From Trematomus loennbergii (Eukaryota > Chordata > Actinopteri > Perciformes > Nototheniidae): a DNA stretch of 64,000 bases. The DNA is taken from assembly GCA_012861695.1 (NCBI GenBank), contig JAAOOA010000086.1, positions 3,989,293 through 4,053,292 of the forward strand. Reading direction: 5' to 3'. Both the position numbers and the translations under genes were made by a program. Shown piece by piece: positions 36,382-49,049 of the stretch (position 1 is its first letter; each line of letters opens with the position of its first letter). Under the pieces are notes generated by a model. That model made no database searches. It was not told the DNA's origin and was given only the letters and a program-made list of their open reading frames with translations.

Positions 36382-38254
36382 AAGATAAGATAAGATAATA
36401 TAGAGATAAGATGGTACTTTATTGATCCCAATTTGGGAAATTGTTTTGTTGCAGCAGCATAAAAGACAAGGCATTTTATAATAAAAAAAACTAGAAATAA
36501 ACAAGAATAGAAATAAAATAGAAAATATACATGTTGAAATAGAAAATATACATGTAGATATTATATATACAAATATATATATATACATAAATATATGACA
36601 TATGGAATATTAAATATAAAATATTGAACAGATTATATATGTGTAAAATGTTCAACGTGGTTTTATTCCAAGAGAAACTATGGAGCAGAGAGTTCTCTTC
36701 CAGCCAGAGAGGTGATTTATTGTACAGTGTTATTGCAGTGGGCAGGAATGTTTTCCTGTATCGGTCCTTGTGACAGGGGAGCTGCAGCAGTCTGTTGGAG
36801 AAGGAGCTCCCGTTGACTGTCCAGCTGCAGGTGGAGAGGATGGGTGGGGTTATCCATGATGGACAACAGCCTGTTCAGTGTCCTCCTCTCCACCACAGCT
36901 TCAAAGGGGTCCAGCTTGATGCCGATGACAGACCCAGCTTTCCTGATCAGTTTATTGATCCTGCTGGTGTCACCGGCTCTGATGCTGCCCCCCCCCCCCC
37001 CCAGCAGACCGCAGCAAATAAGAGTGCACTGGCCACAACAGACTGATAGAAGATCTCCAGCATCTTGCTGCACACGTTGAAGGATCTCAGCTTCCTCAGA
37101 AATAGAGTCTGCTCATCCCCTTCTTGTACACAGCGTCAGTGTTGATCCTCCAATTCAGCCCATGGTCTAAGTGCACACCCAGGTACTTGTAGTCCTCCAC
37201 AACAGCCAACATCCTCTCCTAGAATGCACAGGGGCTGAGGAGAGGTCCTCTTCCTCCTGAAATCAATGACCATCTCTCTGGTCTTGGCCACATTCAGAAG
37301 CAGATGATTTCCTCCAGTCCACTCTACAAAATCACCCACCACATGAGATGTGAGTGCTACTGGGCGATAGTCATTGAGCCCAGAAGGAGTCGTCTTTTTA
37401 GGTACAGGAACAATGCAGGACGTCTTCCACAGCACCGGGATGGTCTCCAGGTGCAGGCTCAGGTTAAACAGGTGTTGGAGAACAGGAGACAGCTGGCGGG
37501 CACAGGTCTCTGAACCTGTCCTGTGCTCACAGTGAAGCGGGGGGGGGGGGGGGCTTGATGGCTCAGTGGAGGGGAGGCTTGTCCCTCAGCTCATGCTGGA
37601 TACTCTTCAGCAGTGATTTGTCCCCAGACTTAAAAGTTTCCATTTTCTTATTTAAAAGATTTTTCCGGTCACTAGTAATCCAGGGTTTATTGTTGGGGAA
37701 ACAGTTGACAGTTTTAGCCGGTAATGTTGTTTGCTCACAGAAGTTGATGTATTCTGTGATGCAGTCAGTCATGTTTTTAATGTCCTCTCCATGTGGCACA
37801 CAAAGCACGTCCCAGTCAGTGGTCTCGAAGCAGTCCTGTAGAGCCTCATTGGCCTCCGGAGTCCACTTCCTCACAGTCCTGGTGGATACAGGCTGCCTCT
37901 GAACCAGAGGGACATATTTAGGTGCCAAAAAGACGAGGTTGTGGTCTGATCTGCCCAGGGGGGGAGGGCCGTGGCACAATATGCATCCTTGGTATTAGCA
38001 TAATAGAGATCCAGTGTATTATTGCCCCTAGTGGGGCATTTCACATACTGTGTGAATGTTGGCAGAGATTTGTCCAGTTTAGCATGGTTTAGAAATGACC
38101 TATGAGGATGATAGTCAAACACATGAAAGCAAATCTGATAAAACCTGGCACGCTTGGTCAAAATACATTTTGTGGCATTATGAAAAAGTCCAGATTTAGA
38201 TTTGAAATGCCCAATATAACAACTTTTTTTGTATTGGTTTATTTTGTTGGCCAT
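36382..38254 (-). mobile_element. Minus-strand L2-like LINE with central RT deletion
   Basis: Read on the minus strand from 38254: endonuclease C-terminal text (TFTQYVKCPTRGNNTLDLYY, then SDHNLVFLAPKY), the ORF2 linker, and reverse-transcriptase start TSCIVPVPKK...[10 protein letters not shown] at 37435-37340. It jumps directly to LLLNVAKTREMVIDFRR, so the palm with the FADD motif is missing. It continues with C-terminal text near 37073-36717 and a 3' UTR ending in a TATCT-type tail at about 36382-36420 (tttattgatcccaatttggg). Runs of C (about 36991) and G (about 37540) interrupt it. Non-functional. Confidence 0.75.
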
Positions 38255-38263
38255 ACTATCTAT

Positions 38264-38790
38264 AAGGCGCGTTCACACCAAGTACTTTTCCCACAATAGT
38301 TCATGAGAACTCAGTTCATGAGAACTCTTTTAGTTCTCATGAACTAAAGCAGATCGCGTTCACACCGAAATGAGTTCCTGGGGTGGATTAGGCAAATGAA
38401 GCCGCTGACGTCACTTCTTCTTCTTCTGCTTTGGGTTTACTGGCAGGCCGCAAACAACTTCACGGCGAGTACAGTAGGTGGCGGTATGCACCTTAAAGTT
38501 GCAATCCGCCAAAAAACCGAGAGAAGAAGAAGAAGAACCTCCCGCGTATACTGCCACGCCCACCTGCTGTATATGAGGCGTCTGTTTACCTTCCGACCTC
38601 AGACATGAGCTTCGTCTGAGTTATTTAAGCAAACACAAATACAGATCGTCGACCAGTCAAATGCAATAGCAATGCTGATTCGGAAGCGAAGGCGGTTAAG
38701 AAGGATTGACAAAAGGATTGGACGGTGATATGCACACGCTATGGATTGCGTAACCTGTGTGAAATGAATAAACTGTGCCAGGTGTGTCGT
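38264..38790 (+). mobile_element. PIF/Harbinger fragment, one end only
   Basis: Starts ggcgcgttcacaccaagtac and runs parallel to the inverse of 61361-60860 in the intact Harbinger copy, including ggcaggccgcaaacaacttc and gcgaaggcggttaagaa. It ends near 38790. Confidence 0.75.
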
Positions 38791-38817
38791 ATGCACAGTA
38801 AATAGGCTCAGCAGTTA

Positions 38818-38912
38818 AGGCAAGGCAAGGCAAGGCAAGGCAAGGCAAGGCAAGGCAAGGCAAGTTTATTTATATAGCACCTTTCAACACAAGGCAATTC
38901 AAAGTGCTTTGA
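38818..38912 (-). mobile_element. Retroposon 3' end with (GGCAA)n tail
   Basis: About nine GGCAA units, then gtttatttatatagcacctt and caaggcaattcaaagtgctt: the inverted 3' end of a widespread fish retroposon. Confidence 0.65.
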
Positions 38913-40600
38913 ATTAACACACCTTTATTATATATCCTCGTGAGAGCAACTGCATCCGTCTGCCATGAACCCTACAGAAACCTACGTGTTAGTTTTGGCC
39001 CATAGTGGCCTCCATTTGTGTCGTGTAAAATGGGGGAAATAAAAAGTTAGCAAATCCCCATGTCCTCCTCAGAGGACATTCATAAAAACATTTAGTTTTA
39101 GGTCAAATAATTATTACACTGCTCTGAAACTCACTACACTAACTCCTAAGATGTTCCCTTACTATAATTAATTAAAATATTGAACTCACAACACTGGTAA
39201 TTACAAACTTAACCATTTCTCTTTCTATAAATAGTGCTTGTGTTGATGGACGCCATTTTGAAATACAATGAAATTATCTTTTTCAAAGCCACATATTTGG
39301 GGTGGGACACAATAAATAAAGCTTCGCCAGTTTATAACCGATGAAACATGATGGTATCAGAATAATCACTTACATGTGATGTATAGGATGCTACACAGGT
39401 CACTGTAAAGATAAAGTGTCAGAGGAGAAATAAGCAAGATACAGGATCTGTTTAATCGCCATGTAGGTTCTCTTTTATTGCACACTCAAGACAATATCAA
39501 TAACGGCATCACGCTGTCCCAGGTGTGTCGTATGAATGTAAATACAAGTTAAAAGTTTTAATGTAAATAGAAGTTAACATTTTCAATATAAAAGAAAGCC
39601 TCTGAATTAGCCACGAGCGAAAAAATGTAACCTATCACTGCACCTAAACTCACTCATAACTCCCTTATTACTTATCCTAGATGCACAGCCAACCCCTCGA
39701 TTAGCATCTCCTGGAGACACAGCATCGTGTGGTGCCCACCTCAACACTCAGTGATAAGCATTTGCGACGCTATAAACGAAAACGTACATCAAAGCATGTG
39801 GTGCTAGGTAGCTAGAAACGCTAACATGGCTTACCTTGGTCAAAACTGGTCTTCAATGGCATTAAAACGATAAAAAAAACGATGCTGCAGTTAATCCATA
39901 GGTTAATCCAATGTGTCTGTGTCCTCTTTGAAATTATTTCTGATAATCCATAAGCAATAAAACTGCTTTTTCGTTTCCAAATGTCAGAGCGAGAGATCGC
40001 TTCACTCTGGTGCAAACCTGCATGCGGGAAGCCCCCACCATTTGTTTTCACAACGAGTGTGTGTGGGGGCCTCCCCCTTCGATTCTATTGGCTCTAACGG
40101 TCAGAAAGAGGTGTCAACCATCCAAATCGACCAAGGGGGCCAGAGATATGGAAAAAAAACATTTTCACCCAAATCACCTCAGAGGTGGAGTGGTTTTGGC
40201 TAAACCTCTCTAAAAAGGTCAAATGTCACTTGTTTTGCATCAATCTTGATACAGGGTACTTATTATATGTTGTACTTTGGATTCCTAAAGCTTTTAGTCT
40301 ACTAACCCATCATCCAAGGGTAGTTTTCACTATAAGTAAAAAATAATTTTTGGACGGACACTATAATTTACAGTTTTTTACTATGTAAAATCTGAATTTT
40401 CTTTAAAATAAAAAACATCTATATTGATTCTGACACTTCTACATGCAACTCACAGATGTAACCTTGCTTGATAAAAGAAATTATTCATATAACCCTTTTA
40501 GAAGTTAAGTTGTAGTCATTTGTTTTGGGCATGTCATTTTCGAGCCTGAAACATGAAAAACAGGCTTGGTGCTTAACAGGTTAACTAAGACATAACGTTT
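38913..40600. other. Intergenic, nothing recognised
   Basis: No exon, RNA gene or element boundary seen. A motif gtgccaggtgtgtcgtatg at about 38775 recurs as gtcccaggtgtgtcgtatg near 39517. Confidence 0.35.
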
Positions 40601-40608
40601 TAACTGCA

Positions 40609-40890
40609 ACATTCTGAAAATGTTTTCAGGATGTTATTGAGGCCTGAGATGACAAAAAGTGTTTTATAAAATGTTCCTTTAATGTGATATGTTAACAAAG
40701 GTGGAACGTTTTGCCTGCAACATTCTAAGGATGATTTTTGGACGTTGTTGGGTAACACATTAACGATGTTCTTTATAAAACGTTCCCTCAATGTTACATG
40801 ATAACAAATGAAGAACATTCTCCAAGATACATTCTGAAAATGTTTTCAGGAGGTTATTCTTTTTTTATAAAATGTTCCTGTGATGCGAAA
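40609..40890. repeat. Tandem repeat, about 111-bp unit, near-palindromic core
   Basis: acattctgaaaatgttttca at 40609 and 40831, with a diverged copy at 40720. Each is followed by a ttataaaa(t/c)gttcc segment. Confidence 0.7.
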
Positions 40891-41069
40891 TATTAACACG
40901 GTCATGGTCAACGTCATTTATTTGTAGTGCGCTTTAAAAAACAAACTTGTTGCATTTGTTTGAAAAGGATGTTTAAAAAAAATCTGATGTCACCACATTT
41001 TCCTTTTAAAAAAAAAAACAGCACGTAATTCATGATATTGCATGTTTGCGTAGGCATGTCTGAGTTCCC

Positions 41070-43256
41070 AGCTAGACATTGTTGGTTCTAAAACATTCTG
41101 AGAATGTTACCATTCATTGTTCTAGGAATGGTTTTCATCGAGAAGTTTTATTTTGGTTCCTAGAATGCACTTCTGAAAGTAGGATAACGTTCTCTAAAAA
41201 CATTCTTAAAATGTTTGGTAATAACATTGTTCAAACATTATACCCCAAGTTTTTTGTTGTTTATGCACATATCTCTATTGTCATATGGATCGAATAACAC
41301 TTAAAAAACCAAAGACAGACATATAGAAGAACGGACCGACTATCACTGCCCGTCCCTGAAACCCCTGTTAGTGTTTGTATGTGTTTGTTTCTACTGTGTG
41401 TGTCTACCCCCCCAACCTGCCTGCTGGTCTGCTCGACACGGCTGGGAGCAATCTCCAATCAGCCACACTATGAAAGCCTGCAGCCTGCACTCATTCCCTG
41501 CCGGATTGTTGCCGTGAAAGGTTTGTTGGGTGCCACTCTAGCTTCATGACAGCAGATCTATTGACAACTTTACCTGCTTTTGCCTCACACTGATTTTTGT
41601 GTCTCTCCCAGGAGGAATCCAAGGCCTTCCACACTCCAAACCAGCCAGGCCTCTCCACCCTGGAACAACTGTTTCCCACTGCTGCCATAACCAACCTCCA
41701 CTCCCAGCTCCCCTTTTCTAATAAACAAATGTTACGCTCACCAGCTGATTCTGAGTCATCCTTTTACATGTGTTAATAGTCAAATTCCAATAGTTAAAGG
41801 AAACCTATCATGCTATATTTAAATGATATATTGTAGGGCCATAAGGTATATTTATACGTTTCTGTTTCGAAATACCAAACAGATCATGCATTTTAGCCAT
41901 GCCTCATTTCGCTCTATGTGTTGTTTGCTGTCTACGGGTCTGGGTGAGCTGCAGCTGACCACGCCCCCCTGCAGGAGAGGGGAGCCGCTCTGATCAGCTG
42001 CTGGGCTGTCAGAAGAGGGGGAGAAAAGAGATCTCCGTCCTCCGTGTTTATTATAGCCTATATAGAGTCGTTATTCATTTGTTTTAAAGCTCAATAAAAC
42101 AAAGAAGACCTTTGACCGGCACATTTCTAATTTTGTCCGGAAGATTTAAACTTTAACGGACATCTTGACCGGCGAAAGAAACTGAAACTGAAACTCTGCC
42201 GCACGGTCCCCTCGTTCCTTGGAAGAGGCGGAGAGGTGGGTGTTTGTCATCTGCTGGGGACTAACTGGAGAGAATTACAGTGCTTGCCTCGACGGGGAGG
42301 GATTGCATTGAATTAAAGCAGCAGAAGGAGCAAACGCTTGCCTCGGGGAGGGAGAAAAAATCCACAGCGGCAGACTACAGTGCCACTTACAGGCCTGGCA
42401 TATGTACTACAGCGTCTCCAGCGCTTTCGAGCGGCAATGGCCGGCCATGGCCCAACCCCACATTCCCCTGATAGGTGGAGAGTTGGCCCAATAGCCGTAG
42501 CGCCACTTTCCTGACTTCAGGACAGTGTTCAAATCTGGATCAGTTTTATCAGATCCGTTGCAGCCCCTTTTTTAGAGATTTGGGTATGGAGTACAATAGA
42601 GAGGGTTGTGTTTTCTGACACTTGGTGAGTTCCCTGGAACACCGGGGACACATATTCATGTATAAAAGACGTACAAAAGTGCATTTTGCATGATAGGTCC
42701 CCTTTAAGTAAACTATCAAAATCATCCTAATGACCACAGGGGTCAGTCCACTTACCCAGGAATTTTGAGTTGAACAATTACAGGAATATTATGTCTTTAT
42801 GTTCTAATAATGTAAACATATTTTAGTAAATTGTTACCACAGAACATTTGCATAATGTTTTAAACATAAAGCATGTTATCCTTCTCTAAAATAATAACAT
42901 TCTGGCAACATAAAAAAATCAAACTTGCAGCTGAAAACGTTTTAAGAACTAAAGGGCACAATGTTCTAACAATGTTATCAAAAACATTTTAAGAATGTTT
43001 TTAGAGAACGTTATCCTACCTTTCAGAAGAACATTCTGGGAACCAAACAAAAACTTCCCGCTGAAAACGTTTTAAGAATAGGAGGGCATAATGTTCTAAC
43101 AATGTTATCACCAAACATTTTAAGAATGTTTTTAGAGAACGTTATCCTACCTTTCAGAAGAACGTTCTGGGAACCAAAAGAAAACTTCCCGCTGAAACAT
43201 TCCTAGAACAATGAATGTAACATTCTCAAAATGTTTTTAGAACCAAATATTTCTAG
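41070..43256. mobile_element. DNA element with subterminal palindromic arrays
   Basis: Left cccagctagacattgttggt, right the inverse of cccagctagaaatatttggt. Inside both ends, words of the form acattcttaaaatgtt and aacgttctctaaaaacattc are repeated in both orientations, including two tandem units at about 42960-43060 and 43080-43170. Interrupted by the TTAA element at 41794-42707. Class not determined. Confidence 0.6.
41794..42707. mobile_element. TTAA-type MITE, full copy nested in 41070-43256
   Basis: TTAAAGGAAACCTATCATGC at the left and GCATGATAGGTCCCCTTTAA at the right, with TTAA at both edges. This is the best-preserved copy of the family also at 12093, 15191 and 21561. TTAA targets point to piggyBac- or Kolobok-type transposition. 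Confidence 0.85.
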
Positions 43257-43261
43257 CTGGG

Positions 43262-44620
43262 TGTTTTCTGCAATATTCCAAAATCCAATGGAAAATCCAA
43301 TTGGCCCATCTTTTAGCAGCTAAATGCTACTATATTAAACCCTGCCAACTCCTGATGAATGAAAGTAGTTGCCGACATACTGTATCAAAGAGGGTTTGTT
43401 TGCTAACCACAGTTCAGGTTCAATGGATTTGATTAGGTGAACATTTTTCAGTTATGAAACCTTGCTTTATTGCTATTATGAATGATTAAATAAATTTACT
43501 TGCAAAACTTTGTTTTTTTTTTATTTTCAACTGGAGAAAAATGGATTTCATTTCACATTTAGAAATCATTATGAAGTCCCTCTTTTTTTTTTACTCTTCC
43601 TGTTTCTCTTCCTGTTTCTCTTTTGACACACTTCTCAAAGCAACAAGTGTTTCCTTGAGGCGGCCTGCACTCTCAGGAAAACTACTGCTGAGAAAAAGTG
43701 AAAGTTGATCGTTTTCATAGTGAAAGTCTGACAGAGGATACAGGAAGGACGGCAACTCATTTATTTTATTTCATTTGGATAAAACTAACTGTTACCATGG
43801 CTACAGACAGTAAACTGCAGATAAGTGTTTGAATACACATCTTAAGCATCTTACGAAAACATGTTGTAACATATAACTCAGGATTCCAAGTTTTACCCTA
43901 GTTTATTCTTCATTGTTTATTTAGGATTCCCCCTCTAGCCGTTACCATGGCAACAGCTCCTTATGCTGAGTTCATGGATAGATTGTTAGATATGATGCGT
44001 TTCTGTGTAAAGGGGATACTCCCTCATGTAAAAATGCTTCCCAATATATCAATTGTTACAGACATCGAAAGAAGCAAAGTTCAGTAGGTGAGCACTCTGC
44101 AGCTGTAAAACATGCTAACAATCACACAATGATAACATGCTGGTGCTGCCCGGGCACGTCTGTGTAATACTCTCAATGTTAAATCAAGATCTATTCATCT
44201 ACCATAAGGGTTATATTGGCAAAGAAGAAGTGATCACTATCAAATGTGTGATCAAATGGAAATATTTTGAGATTTGACGGAGCAGGGTGTACTTGTACTT
44301 TTTACTAGTCCTTTTATTAGAGATGTGTCTGTTGTTTGTGTTTGTTTTTAGAGTGTGTCAGGATGGATCCCTTGTCTTTTTCTCTGCAAACAAAATCTAC
44401 CTACGGGTACAAATAAAGAACCTGAAGTTGAACCTGAAAACCATGAGATAAATCAACTTTTTTTGTGCATATAAAAGTCTTGAAATTAAATATTTCAATA
44501 TGAAAAGAAGGAGCATGACAAGAGTTTTGCTGAAAACTTGTATACAACTGTATGCATGGCTTTGTGATAATCGGTTTTAATTCGAAGAAAATGTATGTCT
44601 TCACTTTGAAAATACATTTG
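43262..44620. other. Intergenic; one short LINE-tail relic
   Basis: caaataaagaacctgaagtt with aacctgaaaacc (44409-44443) resembles the GAACC-type tail of the LINE at 56.5-58.3 kb. Nothing else recognised. Confidence 0.4.
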
Positions 44621-44623
44621 CTT

Positions 44624-46250
44624 TTAAAGGGGCCCTATCATGCTCATATTTAGGTTTCATATTTATATGTAGTGCCTCTACTGTGACATGTCTCCATGCT
44701 TTAATGTTCAAAAAGCTCTTTATTTTTCTCATACTGCCTGTGCTGCAGCACCTCTTTTCACCCTCTGTCTGAAACCAGAGCCCAGCCTGCTCTGTTGTGA
44801 TTGATCAACCACTTAGAGATGTCCCGCCCCTTAGCCTATCACGTACAATGTGTTGGATCATGGCCGTATCCACCATTGAGGTCACCGAGTTCCGGACCTC
44901 TGTAATATTTTTCGAGCTGTGTATACAAAACTTGTGAAATAATTGCACTAAACGGGGTTCTTTATAGTACTTCCATTACTGACGATGGGGGCACTGCATA
45001 ACTACGTAGCCTCGGTTAAAGCAAACAGAAGAAGACGACATGTATCAACAAACCACCGCAGCCAAGACTTGTATCGGAGCAGCGGAGGAGTGATGAGGTA
45101 TCTAGAGATCTGAGTCCAGCGGGCTGCTTGTGTTTCTGTTCATCAGGACATCATATGACCAGCAGATGCTGTGTGAACGCTATACGTTAGTCAGTGGACG
45201 TCCGACAACATGCACACTAACTTATATTGCAGCTATAGGCTATACTTTGATTTAAATTGCGTGAATAAACTAGCTAGAGAGCTAAAGTTAATTACATTCA
45301 TCCAATGTCAGAAGGATTACCTTTTAACAAACGTTTTAATGGTTTTCTTTCATTTCAATTTGAGTAAAACATTGAAGATATAACATTGTATTGTTTTATT
45401 TTTACACTGACTCAGATATAATGAAAAGACTACGTCAGTTGAAGCTCAGCTTTGGTAAGGAAGAGACAGGACAGGCAGAGAGAAAGAGAGAGAGAAAGTG
45501 ATGGAAGTCAGGGAGGAACTGCAGGTACAGTCACACAAAAGAATGTAGGCTTAATAACCCCATCTATCTATCCATCTATCTATCCATCTATCTATCTAAA
45601 ATATATAAAAATAAATAATGCAAACAAACAAGTGAAATGAACTAAATTGCTGAATTGCTTTTAATTCACTGGCAGGAGCGACAAGTGAGAAGGAGCAACA
45701 AGTGAACAACGAGGGAGAGATTGAACAAAGAGAAAGAGTAGAGGACAAAGAGTAATGAACAGGAAGAAGACAGAGAGACTAAAGAAGATGGAAGAGAGGG
45801 GGCAGATTATGGAAAGGAGAGAGACATGGAAAATGAATGTTGACAATGTTTTGTGATCATTTTAGCCTCTTCTGCATGTCCAGATCATTAATAGTAACAA
45901 TCAACTGATTCTTATGTATTACACTTTCAAAAATAATTTATGCTGACATTGTCAGCCCACTGACATGGTTTGAAATCGATATATTATCCCATTTGTGACC
46001 CCCACAGGACTTAAAAAGCACCTAACTAGATCATGAAAATCCCAAAAATCTCGGGGGGTACCCCCAAAACCCCCTAACATGTTTGGACCTCAGTATTTAG
46101 GAAATCCTGGATAAGGCTAGCAAATAGAAGCTTGAGTATTAGTGATGTCACTATGTTACCGAAGTAAACAAAGGAGTCCAATAGAGGCGTTTCAGGCAGG
46201 GGGGGAATGTGTGGGAGAGAAACTAAGATAGCATAATAGGGCCCCTTCAA
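44624..46250. mobile_element. TTAA-type element, 1.6 kb
   Basis: Left TTAAAGGGGCCCTATCATGC, right GCATAATAGGGCCCCTTCAA, imperfect inverted ends of about 20 bp. The right TTAA is degraded to TTCAA. The left part matches 1943-2093. No transposase frame seen. Confidence 0.7.
45558..45599. repeat. (ATCT)n tetranucleotide tract
   Basis: About ten units of atct/atcc type (tatctatccatctatctatc). Confidence 0.85.
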
Positions 46251-48646
46251 TAAAAAGTTTATCTTTAAACCAGGAAAAGAGGCACATCATATATAAAAAT
46301 GTTTGACAAAACCAACTCAATACTTGTAGTTTCGAAATGTTTAATAGAATCCCTGCCTTTTTTATTTGAAGTACACACAACGCACAATGAGCTAGTGAGG
46401 CTACAACCTTATTATCATGATTATAATGATCATTGAAAACGTTTTAATGACCCATTTAAAACATATGATCCGTTCACATAATTGTATTAAAAATGGACCA
46501 ACGATGAGGAAAATATTACCATATATCTTAAAAAACAATGCAAACTTAAAATGAGGGAAAGAAGGAGTCGCAACCCCCAGGTTGGGAAGAACTGTCCTGA
46601 AGAATAATTATTTAAGACGGAAAATTACATTTACACATTTTTGCCTTGGGGGCGTGTTATATCTCATAGTTTGTCATAACCTCAGGAAGAGGAATTGCTG
46701 CCATGGTAGGAGCAATACGGAAATACAAATGATCAATACACCAGCATCACATTTGTGTTAAGTTTTAGAAATGTCCCAACAGCTATGTCTTTTGTCCACA
46801 AGATGTCACTGTCAGTTCTCAATGGTAACAGTCAGTCACTCTGGTGAGATGAGGAAGGATGCTTTACTGCTGATGGCTGTTTCGAGGAAAGTAAAGACTG
46901 AGTCATAATTGTATTAAAGTCATGACTCCCTCGTACGTTCTAATAAGGGAATTTGAAGGAGGACATTTAGAAAACTTCCACCAAGAGTAACAAAGACTGA
47001 TATTTGCAAATCATACACATACAGTAGAGGCTTTATATTTCCAACAATTAACATGGAAACATCCAAACTGACAGTAAAAAAAAAATGAAAAAAAATGTGA
47101 GCAGCAGCATGAATACAATATATACATTTAAAACATAAAGCCTTAAAATGTAATGCCCATTTTCAGCCAATTCGCTTAAAACAGTTCCATTTCTCCCAGC
47201 AATATTAATTACATGTATTACCACTTTGAAAATGTTTTAGTCTGATATGCTTTTGATGAATACCTCATTAAAGCATTAGAGTAAAAGCAACATTATCCAT
47301 TGAACAAATCACAAAATAACTTTATTTAAAAAAACAAAATACATATATCATTATAAACTTAAAGTATGTAATAGTATGATACAAAATATACTAGAGAAGA
47401 CCATTATTAGCCATAATGACTGCCAACTATTTTGTGGAAAACATGTGTAATCACGTAAATAGGCCGAAAAATTATTATCAGAATTAAAATTGTAATAAAA
47501 AAACGTAATTCCTCAATAGAAAAGGTTTTAAAATCCAGTTGTGCAAGTTGACAAAACCAGTTTTTCACCTCTTTTGTTCGGCTATTTGTGACTGATATGA
47601 AGAATTCAACGGAGAACAGCCCCTCATTCCACAGAAATGTGATTTAAATTGCAAAGTGTGTTGAACTTACATGAAGCCTATGGTTCCCTGTAACCCTCAA
47701 TATAGTCACAGTAAGAGAAGACATTTACATAAATATGCAGATACACACATATTATAACAGTAGGTAAAAAATAGGCAGATTTACCACAAACTGTATCTAT
47801 GCAGGAAATAATAAATAATATTGGTATACATTCAAGGTTACTGGTCGGTGGTATCTATATCTCGTTGATCAGAAGATGTATATTTGTATTTGTTTTAATC
47901 TTAACATAAACTGCCATGAATCTCCTGGTATCTCAAATTGGGATGGATGAAGTTTAATTTGTGGAGATATTGTCCAAGAGTAAAACAATAAATGTCTATT
48001 TGGGAAAAGCTTTTAATAGCATGATATATGTATCAAAGGTTATTTAGTGGGGAATCCTTCCTGACAAATGAGTCAAACCTTTGTGATGACAAAATACCAG
48101 TGTCATGATTCATAATGTTGAGTTGTTTTTGCATCTGTCGTCGTCAGAGCTGCTTATAATAAATAGCAGAGCAGAGGGCGTAGAGAGAGCACCATCCCTT
48201 AGGCCTGGAACTCAACACATTAACGATGGTAGGTGGAGAGGGGGGTGCAGAGGGCAGACATGCTGAGACTTCTCACTGCAAACATGTCTGTCTGTAACAC
48301 TTTAACCCTCAGGAGATATTCTTATAGAAGGTCTTTCTCTATTTTATATATATTTGAAGACAACATTGACATATTCTGGTTAGTTTGGTGTTGTTGGTGC
48401 TAAAAGATAGTAAATATAAGTTATTTATTAGAATTCCTTACAAGAAGATGCTTTACACTGCTGGAAATAAGAGTAAAGATAATATTTCCTGGATTTTTAG
48501 CAAATTAGATTGGACTAACCTGTTCCAGATATGCAACTTGTCCTTGCACTGTTATTTTCCAGTATTTCTCCTTTTTAAACTTCCTAGTATTCCTTAAATA
48601 ACATCGCATTTACTTCCTTCTTTTCCAGTTTCCTCCTCACTTCCAG
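46251..48646. other. Upstream region of the TNF-receptor gene
   Basis: AT-rich, no repeat ends or exons recognised. A 5' UTR exon and the promoter of the receptor gene should lie here but I cannot place them. ttcttttccag just before 48630 could be a splice acceptor for the first coding exon. Confidence 0.4.
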
Positions 48647-49049
48647 ATGTTGGTTTCTCTCTTCCCGCTGCTGCTGCTTTCATTGCGGGTGGCCCGGAGT
48701 AAAGACGTACCCCCCGCCGTCCGGACCTTCACGTACACAGATTCGGCCACCGAAGAGTCGTTGGAGTGCGAAAAGTGTCCCCCGGGAACCTACCTGCGCG
48801 CACGCTGCACAGCGACGCAGAACAGCTTGTGCGCGCCTTGTCCGTCGGGCTCGTTCACGGAGCTGTGGAATTACATCAGTAGGTGTTTACGATGCAGCGC
48901 GTGTGGCTATTACCAGGAGGTGAAGACCGCGTGCACCGCAGAACGTGACTGCCAGTGTCAGTGCAAACAGGGATACTACTACCAGAGCCACAACGACATG
49001 TGCTCCGGCCACAAAGAGTGTCCTTCCGGTCAAGAGGTGCTGACCAAAG
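48647..49049 (+). CDS. tnfrsf6b: tnfrsf6b-like exon 1: signal peptide, CRD1-3
   Basis: The ATG opens a signal peptide. The exon contains CEKCPPGTYLRARC (CRD1), CPSGSFTELWNYISRC (CRD2) and CKQGYYYQSHNDMC (CRD3). Donor aaag|gtaggc, phase 1. G+C is clearly higher than in the flanks. Confidence 0.88.

Noticed and set aside
38818..38864. (GGCAA)n array considered as a CRISPR-like or telomere-like array
   Set aside because: A five-base unit without spacers, followed by a known retroposon 3' end.
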